A stretch of DNA of 64,000 bases from Tenacibaculum holothuriorum (GCF_002120225.1 NZ_LAPZ01000005.1:285445-349444); one strand, 5' to 3'; shown: positions 15,735 to 26,773, counted from the stretch's first letter. The notes: generated from the letters alone by a model not told the origin. Numbers and translations: made by a program.

Positions 15735-16349
15735 ATGAAAAATATATTTGTTATTGGTATTGCAGGAGGTACTGGAAGTGGAAAAACCACTGTAGTAAAT
15801 CAAATTATTAACGAATTACCAGCCGACGAAGTTTGTGTTATTTCTCAAGACTCTTATTACAAGCAGACTGACGATTTAACATATGAAGAAAGAACGAAAA
15901 TAAACTTCGATCATCCAAGAGCAATAGATTTCGAATTATTGGTAGAACATCTTCAACAATTAAAAAATGGAGAAATTATTGAACAACCAGTTTATTCGTT
16001 TGTAGCACACAATAGAACTAAAGACACCATTAAAACTCACCCAAGAAAAGTTATTATTATTGAAGGAATTTTAATATTCAACAATAAAGATTTAAGAAAT
16101 TTGTGTGACATTAAAGTCTTTGTACATGCTGATGCTGACGAAAGGTTAATTCGTCGTGTACGTAGAGATATAAAAGAAAGAGGTAGAGATATTGATGAAG
16201 TTTTAAGCAGATACCAAAGCACTTTAAAACCAATGCATCAACAATTTATTGAACCTACTAAAAACTACGCTGATATTATCATTCCTAATGATCGATACAA
16301 TACCGTTGCAATCGACATTGTTAGAACTGTGATAAACGACAGATTGTAA
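15735..16349 (+). CDS. udk: Uridine kinase
   Basis: The 204-residue protein has the P-loop GGTGSGKTT (residues 11-19), the QDSYYKQTDD substrate loop, NFDHPRAIDFELL, and the RRVRRDIKERGRDIDEVLSRY lid, all typical of Udk. It phosphorylates uridine and cytidine in pyrimidine salvage. It heads a tight run: the DivIC-like gene follows after one base, then the two methylmalonyl-CoA mutase subunits overlap. This order looks like one operon. Confidence 0.96.
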   Translation: MKNIFVIGIAGGTGSGKTTVVNQIINELPADEVCVISQDSYYKQTDDLTYEERTKINFDHPRAIDFELLVEHLQQLKNGEIIEQPVYSFVAHNRTKDTIKTHPRKVIIIEGILIFNNKDLRNLCDIKVFVHADADERLIRRVRRDIKERGRDIDEVLSRYQSTLKPMHQQFIEPTKNYADIIIPNDRYNTVAIDIVRTVINDRL

Positions 16350-16350
16350 C

Positions 16351-16668
16351 ATGAATTTTAAATCGATAAAAAACAAATCATCCTTTAAAATAGCTACCAA
16401 CATTTATGTAGTTATACTTACCATTTTCGTGGTATGGATGCTTTTTTTAGATGAAAATTCGTACCTTACACATAGAGAGTTTAACAAAGAAATTGAAGAA
16501 TTAGAAACTTGGATAGAATACCATAAAGAACGTATTAAAGAAGATAAAGCTACTATTAAAAAGCTCCAAGATTCACTTCAACTAGAACGTTACGCTCGAG
16601 AAAAATACTTAATGAAAAAAGAAAACGAAGATATTTACATTATTGAGTTTGACACAATACAACACTAA
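16351..16668 (+). CDS. FtsB/DivIC-family septum formation initiator
   Basis: The 105-residue protein has a short cytoplasmic N-terminus and one membrane helix (about residues 16-34, IYVVILTIFVVWMLFL). A periplasmic coiled coil follows (EIEELETWIEYHKERIKEDK), with the family-typical C-terminal YAREKYLMKKENEDIYIIEF. FtsB/DivIC bridges FtsL and FtsQ in the divisome. Bacteroidota members are usually this length. The start of the next gene overlaps its stop codon by one base. Confidence 0.9.
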   Translation: MNFKSIKNKSSFKIATNIYVVILTIFVVWMLFLDENSYLTHREFNKEIEELETWIEYHKERIKEDKATIKKLQDSLQLERYAREKYLMKKENEDIYIIEFDTIQH

Positions 16669-18017
16669 TGAGCGATTATTTATTTGAAGAGTTCGAAGGA
16701 GTTTCTGCAGCAAGCTGGAAACAAAAAATTCAAGTTGACCTAAAAGGTGCTGACTATAACGAAACCTTACTTTGGAAAACAGATGAGGGCATTACTGTAA
16801 AACCTTTTTACACCAAAGAAGATCGAACAAACAAAAAAATAACATTTGGCAACAAAGGCTTCAATATTTGCCAAACTATTGTTATCAATAATGAAACTGA
16901 AGCTAATAAAGATGCAATCGACGCTCTAAACAGAGGAGCCAATAGTATTGAATTTATTGCTTTAACACCTTTTAATATTGATAATCTTTTAAAAGATATT
17001 GATTCAAATAATAAATTACTATACTTCAATTTCAAGTTCTTAGATGCTGATTTTATTGAAAAACTATCAAAACATTTAATCAATATTAAGCACTATTTTA
17101 ATATTGACATTGTTGGAAATCTAGTAAAAACTGGTAATTGGTTTTATAATTTAAAAGAAGATCATGCTCAATTAGAAAAAATAACAGCTTTATCAAATAG
17201 TTCTATTTGTGTAAATGCTATCGTTTACCAAAATGCAGGAGCTAACATGCCTCAACAATTAGCATATACACTTGCGCATGCAAATGAATACCTAAATCAT
17301 TTTGGAAAAGAAATAGCAGAAAAAATTTATTTCAACTTTGCAGTAGGTAGCAATTACTTTTTCGAAATAGCGAAACTTCGTGCTTTTCGAATTCTATGGG
17401 CTACATTACTTAAAGAATATGGTATTGAAAACACCGAAGCTCATATTTTCGCTCAACCAAGTCTTCGCAACAAAACCTTATACGACTATAATGTAAACAT
17501 GCTTCGCACAACCTCAGAAAGCATGAGTGCAATCTTAGGTGGAGCAAACACAATATCAAACGTTTCTTATGATGAAATCTTCCATAAACCAAATGAATTT
17601 GGAAAACGAATTTCTAGAAATCAACTTTTAATATTACAGCAAGAAAGCGAATTAGCTGCCGCTCAAAATATTGCTGATGGAACCTATTACATTGAAAGCA
17701 TCACTGAACAAATAGCCCAGAAAGCATTAGACATTTTTAAACAAATTGAAAACGCTGGCGGATTTTTAGCGCAATTAAAAGAAGGTGTCATCCAAAGAAA
17801 AATTAAAGATAGTGCCGATAAAGAGCAAGCTAAATTTAACAATGGAGAAATTACACTTTTAGGAACAAATAAGATTCAAAACGACAAAGATCGTATGAAA
17901 GATGATTTAGAAATCTTTCCTTTTATAATTCCTCGTGATGAAAAAACACTCATTAAACCCATCATACCTCAAAGGTTAGCAGAAAAACTTGAACAAGAAC
18001 GAATAGAAAATGAGTAG
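16668..18017 (+). CDS. mutA: Methylmalonyl-CoA mutase, small subunit
   Basis: The 449-residue protein carries the mutase TIM-barrel: an N-terminal region [20 protein letters not shown], then [40 protein letters not shown] and [20 protein letters not shown]. It lacks a C-terminal cobalamin-binding domain, unlike the longer small subunits of some other bacteria; short forms are usual in Flavobacteriaceae. It forms the non-catalytic partner of the large subunit in interconverting succinyl-CoA and (R)-methylmalonyl-CoA. Its 3' end overlaps the large-subunit gene by 8 bp, which implies translational coupling. Confidence 0.93.
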   Translation: MSDYLFEEFEGVSAASWKQKIQVDLKGADYNETLLWKTDEGITVKPFYTKEDRTNKKITFGNKGFNICQTIVINNETEANKDAIDALNRGANSIEFIALTPFNIDNLLKDIDSNNKLLYFNFKFLDADFIEKLSKHLINIKHYFNIDIVGNLVKTGNWFYNLKEDHAQLEKITALSNSSICVNAIVYQNAGANMPQQLAYTLAHANEYLNHFGKEIAEKIYFNFAVGSNYFFEIAKLRAFRILWATLLKEYGIENTEAHIFAQPSLRNKTLYDYNVNMLRTTSESMSAILGGANTISNVSYDEIFHKPNEFGKRISRNQLLILQQESELAAAQNIADGTYYIESITEQIAQKALDIFKQIENAGGFLAQLKEGVIQRKIKDSADKEQAKFNNGEITLLGTNKIQNDKDRMKDDLEIFPFIIPRDEKTLIKPIIPQRLAEKLEQERIENE

Positions 18018-20073
18018 AAAAGATATTTCAAATATAAGTTTAGACGAAAGTCAAAGGTCAAAGATTGAAAGATTTAATCACGAAGATTTTGTCGCTGGCA
18101 TTGCACCAAATTTACGTGGACCATATTCTACCATGTATGTTCGCAGACCTTGGACCATTCGCCAATATGCAGGATTTTCAACTGCTGAAGAAAGTAATGC
18201 TTTTTACAGGAGAAACTTAGCTGCTGGTCAAAAGGGGTTATCTGTTGCCTTCGATTTAGCAACTCACCGAGGGTATGATTCTGATCACGAAAGAGTACAA
18301 GGTGATGTTGGTAAAGCAGGTGTAGCCATTGACTCTGTGGAAGACATGAAAGTTTTATTCGATCAAATTCCGCTTGATAAAATGTCAGTTTCAATGACTA
18401 TGAACGGAGCCGTTCTTCCTGTTTTAGCTTTCTATATCGTTGCTGCAGAAGAACAAGGTGTAGATCAAAAATTACTTTCTGGAACCATTCAAAACGATAT
18501 TCTAAAGGAGTTCATGGTACGAAATACATACATCTACCCCCCTACTCCTTCAATGAAAATCATAGCGGATATTTTTAGATATACTTCTGAAAACATGCCA
18601 AAATTCAATTCGATTTCTATTTCAGGTTACCACATGCAAGAAGCTGGTGCAACTCCAGAAATTGAGTTAGCCTATACTTTAGCCGACGGATTAGAATACA
18701 TCAGAAAAGGAATTGAAGCAGGAATGGATATTGATACGTTTGCCCCTCGTTTATCATTTTTCTGGGCTATCGGAATGAATCATTTCATGGAAATAGCAAA
18801 AATGAGAGCAGGTAGAATGTTATGGGCAAAAATTGTAAAACAATTCAACCCAAAAAATCCAAAATCATTAGCATTACGTACACATTGTCAAACAAGTGGA
18901 TGGAGTTTAACAGAGCAAGATCCTTTTAACAATGTTGCCAGAACTACGATTGAAGCTATGGCAGCAGCCTTTGGAGGAACACAAAGTTTACACACCAATG
19001 CTTTAGACGAAGCCATTGCATTACCTACCGATTTTTCTGCCAGAATAGCAAGAAACACACAAATATATTTACAACAAGAAACACACATTACCAAAACAGT
19101 AGATCCTTGGGCAGGAAGTTATTATGTAGAAGAATTAACTGAGGAAATCGCAAACAAAGCTTGGAAACTTATTCAAGAAGTTGAGGAACTTGGAGGAATG
19201 ACCAAAGCCATTGAAAAAGGGATTCCTAAAATGCGAATTGAAGAAGCTGCTGCTAAAAAACAAGCAAAAATAGATAGCGGACAAGATGTTATTGTTGGTG
19301 TAAATAAATATCAATTAGAAGAGGAAGATCCTTTACATATTTTGGAAGTTGACAACGAAGCAGTTCGTCAATCACAAATTAAACGACTTAATGAATTAAA
19401 AGCTGCTCGTAATCAAGAAGAAGTAAACACTTCATTGAGCAATTTAACTGAATGTGCTAAAACAGGTAACGGAAATTTATTAGATTTGGCTGTAAAAGCA
19501 GCAAGAAACAGAGCTAGTTTGGGTGAAATTTCGGATGCTTTAGAAGTAGAATTTGGTCGCCACAAGGCAATTCACAGAACTATTAGCGGAGTGTACAGTA
19601 AAGAAATAAAAGACGATAAATTATTTAAAAAAGCAGTTGCTTTAGCAGATGAATTTGCTGAATTAGAAGGTCGTCGCCCTAGAATTATGATTGCAAAACT
19701 GGGTCAAGATGGTCATGATCGTGGAGCAAAAGTAGTTGCTACAGGTTACGCAGACCTTGGTTTTGATGTAGATATAGGACCTTTATTTCAAACACCACAA
19801 GAAGCCACGAAACAAGCTATTGAAAATGATGTTCATATTTTAGGAATTTCATCATTAGCAGCTGGACATAAAACTTTAGTTCCACAAGTAATTGAGGAGT
19901 TAAAAAAATACGACAGAGAAGATATTATGGTAATTGTAGGGGGTGTAATTCCTGCACAAGATTATCAATTTTTATTTGACGCAGGTGCTGTTGGTGTTTT
20001 TGGACCTGGGACAAAAATTGCGCAAGCGGCTATTGATATGTTAACTATTTTAATTGATAGTACTGAAGAATAA
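18010..20073 (+). CDS. mutB: Methylmalonyl-CoA mutase, large catalytic subunit
   Basis: The 687-residue protein has the catalytic barrel with [20 protein letters not shown] and [18 protein letters not shown], and [17 protein letters not shown] residues ([20 protein letters not shown]). A C-terminal cobalamin-binding domain starts at about 550, with [13 protein letters not shown] (the His ligand motif DxHxxG), SSLAAGH and GGVIPAQD. It uses adenosylcobalamin to interconvert succinyl-CoA and methylmalonyl-CoA in propionate metabolism. No cobalamin riboswitch is seen before the operon. It overlaps mutA and is followed closely by the phosphatidylserine decarboxylase gene. Confidence 0.96.
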   Translation: MSRKDISNISLDESQRSKIERFNHEDFVAGIAPNLRGPYSTMYVRRPWTIRQYAGFSTAEESNAFYRRNLAAGQKGLSVAFDLATHRGYDSDHERVQGDVGKAGVAIDSVEDMKVLFDQIPLDKMSVSMTMNGAVLPVLAFYIVAAEEQGVDQKLLSGTIQNDILKEFMVRNTYIYPPTPSMKIIADIFRYTSENMPKFNSISISGYHMQEAGATPEIELAYTLADGLEYIRKGIEAGMDIDTFAPRLSFFWAIGMNHFMEIAKMRAGRMLWAKIVKQFNPKNPKSLALRTHCQTSGWSLTEQDPFNNVARTTIEAMAAAFGGTQSLHTNALDEAIALPTDFSARIARNTQIYLQQETHITKTVDPWAGSYYVEELTEEIANKAWKLIQEVEELGGMTKAIEKGIPKMRIEEAAAKKQAKIDSGQDVIVGVNKYQLEEEDPLHILEVDNEAVRQSQIKRLNELKAARNQEEVNTSLSNLTECAKTGNGNLLDLAVKAARNRASLGEISDALEVEFGRHKAIHRTISGVYSKEIKDDKLFKKAVALADEFAELEGRRPRIMIAKLGQDGHDRGAKVVATGYADLGFDVDIGPLFQTPQEATKQAIENDVHILGISSLAAGHKTLVPQVIEELKKYDREDIMVIVGGVIPAQDYQFLFDAGAVGVFGPGTKIAQAAIDMLTILIDSTEE

Positions 20074-20080
20074 ATTAGCT

Positions 20081-20959
20081 ATGGAAATAAAATTTATTGA
20101 CAGAAAAACTGGAAAAACTGAAATAGAAACTCCTCCAGGAGTAGGTTTCTTAAAATTTTTATACCATAATCCTTTTGGAAAACTTGCTATTTTACCTATT
20201 GCTAAACGTAAGTTTTTATCTACTTGGTATGGTAAAAAAATGGACAATCCTTCTTCTACAAAAAAAATAGAGGTTTTTGTAAATCAGTTAAACATCGATA
20301 TGAGTGAAGCTGAAAAGTCAATTTCAGAATTCACTTCATTTAACGACTTTTTCTATCGTAAATTAAAACCAAATGCAAGGCCTATCCAAAATGGATTTGT
20401 TTCTCCTGGTGATGGTAAATTATTAGCTTTTGAAAATATTTCTGACGTTCATAATTTCTTTATCAAAGGAAGAAAGTTTACGCTAAAAGAATTTTTAGCT
20501 AGCGATACGTTAGCCGAAAAATATAAAAATGCATCGTTAATTATTTTACGACTAGCCCCAAACGACTATCATCGTTATCATTTTCCGTATAGTGGCACTC
20601 CAACTGAAATGACTAAAATAAAAGGCGATTACTATTCTGTTTCTCCCTATGCTTTAGCTTCTAATTTTACCAAAGTATTCTGTGAAAACAAACGTGAATA
20701 TTGTGAGTTGAAAACAGAAGACAAAGGAGACATTTTGATTGCTCCGGTCGGTGCTACTATGGTTGGTAGTATTATTGAAACTTTTACACCAAATTCATCA
20801 ATAAAAAAAGGTGATGAAATGGGATATTTTGCTTTTGGGGGTTCAACAATTGTTCTACTTGTTGATAAAGACAAATTAAAAATTGATAGCGACATTTTAC
20901 AAAACACCCAAAACAAAACGGAAACATTTGTAAAAATGGGAGAAGAAATTGGTATGTAG
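20081..20959 (+). CDS. psd: Phosphatidylserine decarboxylase proenzyme
   Basis: The 292-residue protein has the PSD landmarks: SEFTSFNDFFYRKLKPNARP, SPGDGKLLAF (catalytic Asp), NDYHRYHFPYSG (catalytic His) and the self-cleavage motif FGGSTIVLLV with the pyruvoyl-forming Ser at about 255. It decarboxylates phosphatidylserine to phosphatidylethanolamine at the inner membrane. The GGST cleavage site differs by one residue from the more common LGST. A longer frame begins nine codons upstream inside the mutB gene; the ATG at 20081, seven bases after the mutB stop, is preferred. Confidence 0.93.
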   Translation: MEIKFIDRKTGKTEIETPPGVGFLKFLYHNPFGKLAILPIAKRKFLSTWYGKKMDNPSSTKKIEVFVNQLNIDMSEAEKSISEFTSFNDFFYRKLKPNARPIQNGFVSPGDGKLLAFENISDVHNFFIKGRKFTLKEFLASDTLAEKYKNASLIILRLAPNDYHRYHFPYSGTPTEMTKIKGDYYSVSPYALASNFTKVFCENKREYCELKTEDKGDILIAPVGATMVGSIIETFTPNSSIKKGDEMGYFAFGGSTIVLLVDKDKLKIDSDILQNTQNKTETFVKMGEEIGM

Positions 20960-21030
20960 CTTTCCTTATTTTTAACGTTTCTACATACTAAAAATGATTC
21001 AAATCATAATACTTTTAAAGCTTTAATCCG

Positions 21031-21038
21031 TAACTTTG
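21031..21038 (+). promoter_or_regulatory. -7 promoter element of the cytochrome c synthase gene
   Basis: TAACTTTG matches TAnnTTTG, 29 bp before the coding start. A palindrome ATGATTCAAATCAT (20994-21007) lies about 24 bp upstream and could be a regulator site. Confidence 0.45.
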
Positions 21039-21067
21039 CCCAGTTTTATTTCAACGCAAATTTTACG

Positions 21068-24000
21068 ATGAGAAAAGTCCTCAATATACTTTATTCTACC
21101 CGTTTAATGGCAGTACTATTTTTAGTATTTGGTGCATCAATGGGAATAGCAACATTTATAGAAAACGATTTTGGAACCCAAACTTCAAAAGCTTTAGTGT
21201 ATAACACTTGGTGGTTCGAATTAATCATGGTTTTCTTTGTAATAAATTTCTTCGGAAATATTTTTAAATACAAACTTTATAGAAAAGAAAAGTGGTCGGT
21301 ATTGTTATTCCATGTGGCTTTTTTATTCATTCTAATTGGAGCAGGCATCACTCGTTATATTAGCTACGAAGGTTTAATGATTATTGACGAAGGAGAAACA
21401 ACCGATGTTTTTTATTCAGATACTAATTATTTAAATATTATTGTAGATAACAACAAGTTTCAAAAAGAATACAACAATAAATTATTACTATCTGCTTGGG
21501 GTACTAACAATGTAAGTTTCAGTGAAACTTTTCAACCTAAAAAGGACGGAAAAATTCATGAAGTAGATTTTAAATTAGTAGACTATATTCCTTGGGCAGA
21601 AAAGAAATTAGTGTTAGACGAAAATGGAGTTGAACATTTATTTTTAGTAGAAAGCTCAAGCGGAAGCAGGCACGAGCACTACATTAAAAAAGGAACTATT
21701 CAAAATATTCACAATATTTTAGTTGGTTTTGAAGCTCCAGACAAAAATGCAAACATCAACTTCTTTTATGAAGATGGAAGCTTAAAAATGACTTCAAAAG
21801 CCAAAGGTGATTGGTTTCGAATGGCAGATCAAAAAAGAGGAGAAATTGTTAAAGATAGCACACAACATTTTCAATTCTTAACACTACACAATATTGAAGG
21901 GTTACAATTTGTAATTCCTAAACCTGCTGAAAAAGGTGAAGTTAAAACCGTAAGAGGTAAAAAAGATAAAACTAAATTCGACATGGTTGTTTTTGATGTT
22001 ACTTACAACGGAAAAACAGAACGTGTAGAGTTTACTGGAGGACAATTTAATGTAGACGGTCAAAAACAATTTAGTATAGATGACTTAAACTTTAGAGGTT
22101 GGTATGGAGCTAAACAAATTTCTGTTCCGTTTAAAGTAAAGTTAAATGATTTTCAGTTAGAAAAATATCCTGGTTCAGAAAACGCCGCTTCTTTCGCAAG
22201 TGAAGTAACTGTTTATGGGAAAAACGAAACTTTTGATTTTAGATTATTTATGAATCATATTTTAAACTATAAAGGTTATCGCTTGTTTCAATCAGGTTAT
22301 AAAAACGAAGGTCAAAAAATTGAACAAACTCATCTTTCTGTAAATCATGATTTTTGGGGAACAGGAGTAACTTATTTAGGATATTTTTTATTATTCTTCG
22401 GTTTGATCGCTTCTCTTTTTATTAAAAACACTCGTTTTAGTCATTTAAAAGAAGCTTTAGTAAAAATCAGAAAAAAGAAAAGCCTTTTAACTTTAGCTTT
22501 CTTAACTTTAAGTGTTGTTGGTTTTTCTCAGCACAAACAACATAAACCACAAGCATTAACTGAGACTCAAATTGATTCTATCTTACAAAAATCGGTAGCA
22601 AGCAAAAAACATGCTGATGAATTTAGCAGTTTGGTAATTCAAGATGCTGGTGGTAGAATGAAACCTGCACATACTTTTGCTTCTGAATTAGTAAGAAAAG
22701 TTGCCCATACCGACAACTTTAAAGGATTAACTCCAAGCCAAGTTTTAGTTTCAATTACCGAAGCTCCAATGTTTTGGTTAAATGTTCCTTTTATTTATTT
22801 AGAAAAAGGAAATACTCAAATTAGAGAAGTTTTAGGATTGCCTAAAGACACGAAATACGCTCGCTTTGTTGATTTTTACAATCCAGATCAAACTTCTAAA
22901 ATTGGTCATTTAGTTGTTGAAGCTCAAAAGAAAAGAATTCAAAATAAATTTGAACAAGACGCTATTAAAATTGAAAGAAGGGTTTGGTTAATGTCTCAAG
23001 CATTAAGCGGAAGTATTTTACGTATTTTCCCAATTCCAAACCACGAAGAAAATAAATGGGTTTCGCAACCAGAAACCTTAAATGCAGGTTTTAAAGGAAC
23101 TGATTCTGTTTTTGTTCGTCAATCATTGCCAGTTTATTTTCAGTTATTACAAAATTCAAAGAAAACTGGAAATTATACAGAAACTAATAAGGTTTTAGAC
23201 GGAATTAAAAAATATCAGAGAAAGTTTGGTTCAGAAGTAATTCCTTCTCAGGATAAAATTCAATTAGAAATCGCTTATAACAAAGCTAATATTTTTATTA
23301 AACTTTATAAATATTATGGTTTAGTAAGTTTATTGATGATTGTTTTTGTATTCTTTCAAATATTTAACAACAAACCTTGGGTAAACTATGTCGTTAAAGC
23401 TTTTATTGGAATTATAATTCTACTTTTTATCACTCATGTTACAGGTTTAGCTATGCGTTGGTACATTAGCGGAAACGCTCCATGGAGTAACGCTTACGAA
23501 TCTATAATATTTGTAGGATTAGCTTCTATGCTATTTGGGTTAATCTTAGGTAGAAACTCGTCATTAACAATTGCTGCAACAACATTTTTAACAGCTGTAA
23601 TTTTATGGTTTGCTAGTCAAAACTGGTTAGATCCTGAAATTGCAAACTTAGTTCCTGTACTTAATTCTTGGTGGTTATACGTACACGTTTCTATTATTGT
23701 AGCTGCTTACGGACCTTTCTTTTTAGGGATGATTTTAGGAGTTTTTGCTTTATTCTTAATCATTTTTACCACAAAAGAAAACAAAAACAAAATGCTACTT
23801 CACATTAAAGAATTAACCATTATCAATGAAATGGCTTTAACTGTTGGTTTAGTAATGTTTACTGTCGGAAACTTTTTAGGAGGTATGTGGGCAAATGAAA
23901 GTTGGGGACGCTACTGGGGATGGGATCCTAAAGAAACTTGGGCTTTAGTATCTATCATGGTATATTCTTTTGTTTTACACATGCGATTGATACCAGGTTT

Positions 24001-24214
24001 AAGAGGAAGATATACTTTTAATTTAGTATCAATCATTGCTATTTTTTCAGTTATGATGACTTATATGGGAGTAAATTTCTACTTATCAGGATTACATTCT
24101 TACGCCAGTGGAGATAAAGTTATCACCCCTAACTCGGTATACTATTCAATTGCTTTTATAATTATAATTGGTACACTTGCTTGGTTTAAAAACAAGAAAT
24201 TTTACAAAAAATAA
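21068..24214 (+). CDS. ccsBA: Fused cytochrome c heme lyase CcsB-CcsA (system II)
   Basis: The 1048-residue protein joins a ResB/CcsB-like N-terminus (membrane helices within residues 10-100, a large periplasmic domain to about 430 and another helix) to a CcsA-like C-terminus (about 750-1048). The C-terminus carries the heme-handling WWD-type motif SWGRYWGWDPKETWALV at about 947 and flanking His residues. System II exports heme and ligates it to CxxCH motifs of periplasmic cytochromes c. The fused form is common in Bacteroidota and epsilonproteobacteria. The gene is preceded by its own -7 element and has no clear terminator. Confidence 0.93.
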   Translation: MRKVLNILYSTRLMAVLFLVFGASMGIATFIENDFGTQTSKALVYNTWWFELIMVFFVINFFGNIFKYKLYRKEKWSVLLFHVAFLFILIGAGITRYISYEGLMIIDEGETTDVFYSDTNYLNIIVDNNKFQKEYNNKLLLSAWGTNNVSFSETFQPKKDGKIHEVDFKLVDYIPWAEKKLVLDENGVEHLFLVESSSGSRHEHYIKKGTIQNIHNILVGFEAPDKNANINFFYEDGSLKMTSKAKGDWFRMADQKRGEIVKDSTQHFQFLTLHNIEGLQFVIPKPAEKGEVKTVRGKKDKTKFDMVVFDVTYNGKTERVEFTGGQFNVDGQKQFSIDDLNFRGWYGAKQISVPFKVKLNDFQLEKYPGSENAASFASEVTVYGKNETFDFRLFMNHILNYKGYRLFQSGYKNEGQKIEQTHLSVNHDFWGTGVTYLGYFLLFFGLIASLFIKNTRFSHLKEALVKIRKKKSLLTLAFLTLSVVGFSQHKQHKPQALTETQIDSILQKSVASKKHADEFSSLVIQDAGGRMKPAHTFASELVRKVAHTDNFKGLTPSQVLVSITEAPMFWLNVPFIYLEKGNTQIREVLGLPKDTKYARFVDFYNPDQTSKIGHLVVEAQKKRIQNKFEQDAIKIERRVWLMSQALSGSILRIFPIPNHEENKWVSQPETLNAGFKGTDSVFVRQSLPVYFQLLQNSKKTGNYTETNKVLDGIKKYQRKFGSEVIPSQDKIQLEIAYNKANIFIKLYKYYGLVSLLMIVFVFFQIFNNKPWVNYVVKAFIGIIILLFITHVTGLAMRWYISGNAPWSNAYESIIFVGLASMLFGLILGRNSSLTIAATTFLTAVILWFASQNWLDPEIANLVPVLNSWWLYVHVSIIVAAYGPFFLGMILGVFALFLIIFTTKENKNKMLLHIKELTIINEMALTVGLVMFTVGNFLGGMWANESWGRYWGWDPKETWALVSIMVYSFVLHMRLIPGLRGRYTFNLVSIIAIFSVMMTYMGVNFYLSGLHSYASGDKVITPNSVYYSIAFIIIIGTLAWFKNKKFYKK

Positions 24215-24237
24215 TCGTTTAATATTATCATAAAATG

Positions 24238-24245
24238 TACTTTTG
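24238..24245 (+). promoter_or_regulatory. -7 promoter element before the 24266 gene
   Basis: TACTTTTG fits TAnnTTTG and lies 20 bp before the start codon. The -33 region holds no clear TTG. Confidence 0.45.
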
Positions 24246-24265
24246 TACGCCTTTAACAAAAAAAT

Positions 24266-24781
24266 ATGTTTAATAAAAATATAAAATTAGTTTTAGCAAT
24301 CCTAACATTAGCTTGGTCTGTTTACGAATTTACTCAAGGAAATATTGGAAATGGAATTGCCATCTTACTCTTAGTAGGGTTATTTATTCTTTTTTATTTT
24401 AAAAATGAATTTATTTTACTAGCCTTTTTACAATTACGTAAACAAAATTTTGAGGGAGCTAAAAAATGGTTGGGCTATATTAAAAATCCGTCTACAGCAC
24501 TAACACAAAAGCAAGAAGGATATTACAATTACTTGCATGGTATCATGTTAAGTCAGACCAACATTACTCAAGCAGAAAAGTTTTTAAGAAAAGCGGTAAA
24601 GTTAGGTTTAGCTATGGATCATGATTTAGCTATGGCTAAGTTACAATTAGCTGGAATTGCAATGACCAAAAGACGTAAGCGAGAAGCTACTACTTTAATG
24701 GCTGAGGCCAAGAAACTAGATAAACATGGCATGCTAAAAGAGCAAATGCAAATGATGAAACAACAAATGAAGAGGATTTAA
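24266..24781 (+). CDS. Membrane protein with two N-terminal helices and a TPR-like cytoplasmic region
   Basis: The 171-residue protein has two membrane helices (about residues 8-22 and 27-46) followed by a helical region. The helical region has tetratricopeptide character (YYNYLHGIMLSQTNITQAEK, then FLRKAVKLGLAMDHDLAMAK) and a Met/Gln/Lys-rich tail. No catalytic motif is present. It resembles the small DUF2892/TPR membrane proteins of Bacteroidota, but I cannot assign a role. It has its own -7 element, and its 3' end forms part of the terminator stem. Confidence 0.75.
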   Translation: MFNKNIKLVLAILTLAWSVYEFTQGNIGNGIAILLLVGLFILFYFKNEFILLAFLQLRKQNFEGAKKWLGYIKNPSTALTQKQEGYYNYLHGIMLSQTNITQAEKFLRKAVKLGLAMDHDLAMAKLQLAGIAMTKRRKREATTLMAEAKKLDKHGMLKEQMQMMKQQMKRI

Positions 24782-24796
24782 AAATCCTCTTTTTTA
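24771..24796 (+). terminator. Intrinsic terminator overlapping the 24266 gene stop
   Basis: Stem AGAGGAT/ATCCTCT around TTTAAAA, followed by seven T residues. The left arm contains the last codons of the gene. Confidence 0.75.
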
Positions 24797-24844
24797 TTTT
24801 ATAAAATATATAATTTGTACTTTTACCCTCTAATAAAATTAGAT

Positions 24845-26749
24845 ATGCTAAGGAAATTCTTTATAAAATCTTTTGACAAATATGCTTCTCATTGGCTGGT
24901 ATTGTTAATCGATATTTTTTTAGTTTGTTTATCTTTTGTTCTTGCGTATACTATTCGTTTTAACACTAGCTTAAACTTTGATACTGAGAAACTTGTTTAC
25001 CAAATCCCTCTTGTTGCAACTGTAGCTCTTTTCAGTTTCTTATCGGTTGGATCATATAGAGGAATCATTAGACATACAGGTACTAGAGATGCTTTTAATG
25101 TTTTTATTGGAATTTCTTTAATGTCTTCAATACTAGTAATGTTAGTATTAACCAATAGTTTTCTTAATATTGCTCCTAGTTTTACAATACCAAAATCCAT
25201 TATAATAATTCATTATTTAGTTTCTGTATTATTATTAATTATTAGTCGATTTGTTTTCAAGGCTTTTTACGAAATTGTTTCTACTGAATTAAATGAAATC
25301 ACTAATGTTTTAATTTATGGAGCTGGTGATTCTGGTTTAATTACCTACGGAGCTTTAAACAGAGATACAAAAAACAAATATGAAGTAATCGGTTTTGTTG
25401 ATGATGACCCTAAAAAACAAGGAAAAAAAATTGACCGAATTAAAATTTATAACGGAAATTTTATTACTAAAGAGTTTATTAAACAAAAAGGAATTGATGA
25501 AATAATCATTTCTATACAGAACATAAAATCAGAAAAACTACTTTATTTAACCGATAAATTATTTGACTTTGGCGTAGATGTAAAAATTGTGCCTCCACTA
25601 TCAAAATGGATTGATGGAGATTTAGAAGCTACTCAAATTAAACAAGTTAAAATTGAAGATTTATTAGACAGGAAACCAATTTCAATAGACAATCCGATAG
25701 TTAGTAGAGATGTTACAAATAAAACTATATTGGTAACTGGTGCAGCTGGTTCTATAGGCTCTGAAATATCTAGACAATTAAGCTCTTATAATCATAAACA
25801 TTTAATCTTAGTTGATCAAGCTGAATCTCCTTTATATGATATTCAACAAGAATTAATACAAAAAGGTAGAAAAAATTTTACTTGTATAGTTGCTGATGTT
25901 AGAGATTTAAACAGAATGGAAGAGATTTTCGAGAAGTTTAATCCACAAAAAGTATTTCACGCTGCCGCTTACAAGCACGTTCCTTTAATGGAACTTTCTC
26001 CATATGAAGCTGTTAAAATTAATATCGGTGGTACAAAAAACATAGCCGACTTATCTGTAAAACATAATGTAGAACGTTTTGTAATGGTTTCAACAGACAA
26101 AGCTGTAAACCCAACAAATGTAATGGGAGCAACTAAAAGAGTTGCCGAAATGTATATAAGTTGTTTAAGCAGCCAAAAGAATCATGACACAAAGTTTACT
26201 ACTACAAGATTTGGAAATGTTCTTGGATCAAATGGTTCTGTTATTCCTTTATTCAAAAAACAAATTGAAAATGGAGGTCCATTAACTGTTACTCATAAAG
26301 ATATTACTCGATACTTTATGACAATTCCTGAAGCCTGCAGATTAGTTTTAGAAGCTGGCACAATGGGAAATGGTGGCGAGATTTATATTTTTGATATGGG
26401 TAAATCAGTTAGAATATATGATATTGCTAAAAGAATGATTCATCTATCTGGCCTTAAATATCCTGATGACATTGATATAAAAATCACAGGACTACGTCCT
26501 GGTGAAAAATTATATGAGGAATTATTGGCTAACGGTGAAAACACTACTCCAACTTATCACGAAAAAATTATGATTGCTAAAAATCAAGAAATAAACTTTG
26601 ATTTAATAATAAGCAAGATAAATTCTTTGTGTTTTACTAATAATAATCACAACAATAAATTAACTGTATCATTGATTAAAGAAATTGTTCCTGAGTACCT
26701 TTCACAAAACTCAATTTACCAAGAACTAGATAGAATAAAAGAAAATTAG
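24845..26749 (+). CDS. PglF/CapD-like UDP-GlcNAc 4,6-dehydratase (membrane-bound)
   Basis: The protein (634 residues from ATG 24845) has four N-terminal membrane helices (about residues 20-145) and a first nucleotide-binding-like fold (NVLIYGAGDSGLITYGAL, about 155-260). A C-terminal SDR domain follows, with LVTGAAGSIGSEISRQL (about 297) and the catalytic segment STDKAVNPTNVMGATKRVAE (about 416). This is the FlaA1/WbpM/PglF architecture, which makes UDP-4-keto-6-deoxy-GlcNAc. It heads an operon with Wza-like and Wzc-like genes and would supply the substrate for the PglE-like aminotransferase at 47402. A longer frame starts ten codons upstream; the ATG chosen precedes a typical N-terminus. Confidence 0.9.
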   Translation: MLRKFFIKSFDKYASHWLVLLIDIFLVCLSFVLAYTIRFNTSLNFDTEKLVYQIPLVATVALFSFLSVGSYRGIIRHTGTRDAFNVFIGISLMSSILVMLVLTNSFLNIAPSFTIPKSIIIIHYLVSVLLLIISRFVFKAFYEIVSTELNEITNVLIYGAGDSGLITYGALNRDTKNKYEVIGFVDDDPKKQGKKIDRIKIYNGNFITKEFIKQKGIDEIIISIQNIKSEKLLYLTDKLFDFGVDVKIVPPLSKWIDGDLEATQIKQVKIEDLLDRKPISIDNPIVSRDVTNKTILVTGAAGSIGSEISRQLSSYNHKHLILVDQAESPLYDIQQELIQKGRKNFTCIVADVRDLNRMEEIFEKFNPQKVFHAAAYKHVPLMELSPYEAVKINIGGTKNIADLSVKHNVERFVMVSTDKAVNPTNVMGATKRVAEMYISCLSSQKNHDTKFTTTRFGNVLGSNGSVIPLFKKQIENGGPLTVTHKDITRYFMTIPEACRLVLEAGTMGNGGEIYIFDMGKSVRIYDIAKRMIHLSGLKYPDDIDIKITGLRPGEKLYEELLANGENTTPTYHEKIMIAKNQEINFDLIISKINSLCFTNNNHNNKLTVSLIKEIVPEYLSQNSIYQELDRIKEN

Positions 26750-26773
26750 TACTTTCGCAAAAAATTATAAAGA

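Noticed and set aside
15618..15803. Open frame of 61 codons on the minus strand
   Set aside because: It runs antisense across the tRNA-Thr, its terminator and the udk start, without a promoter or recognisable protein.
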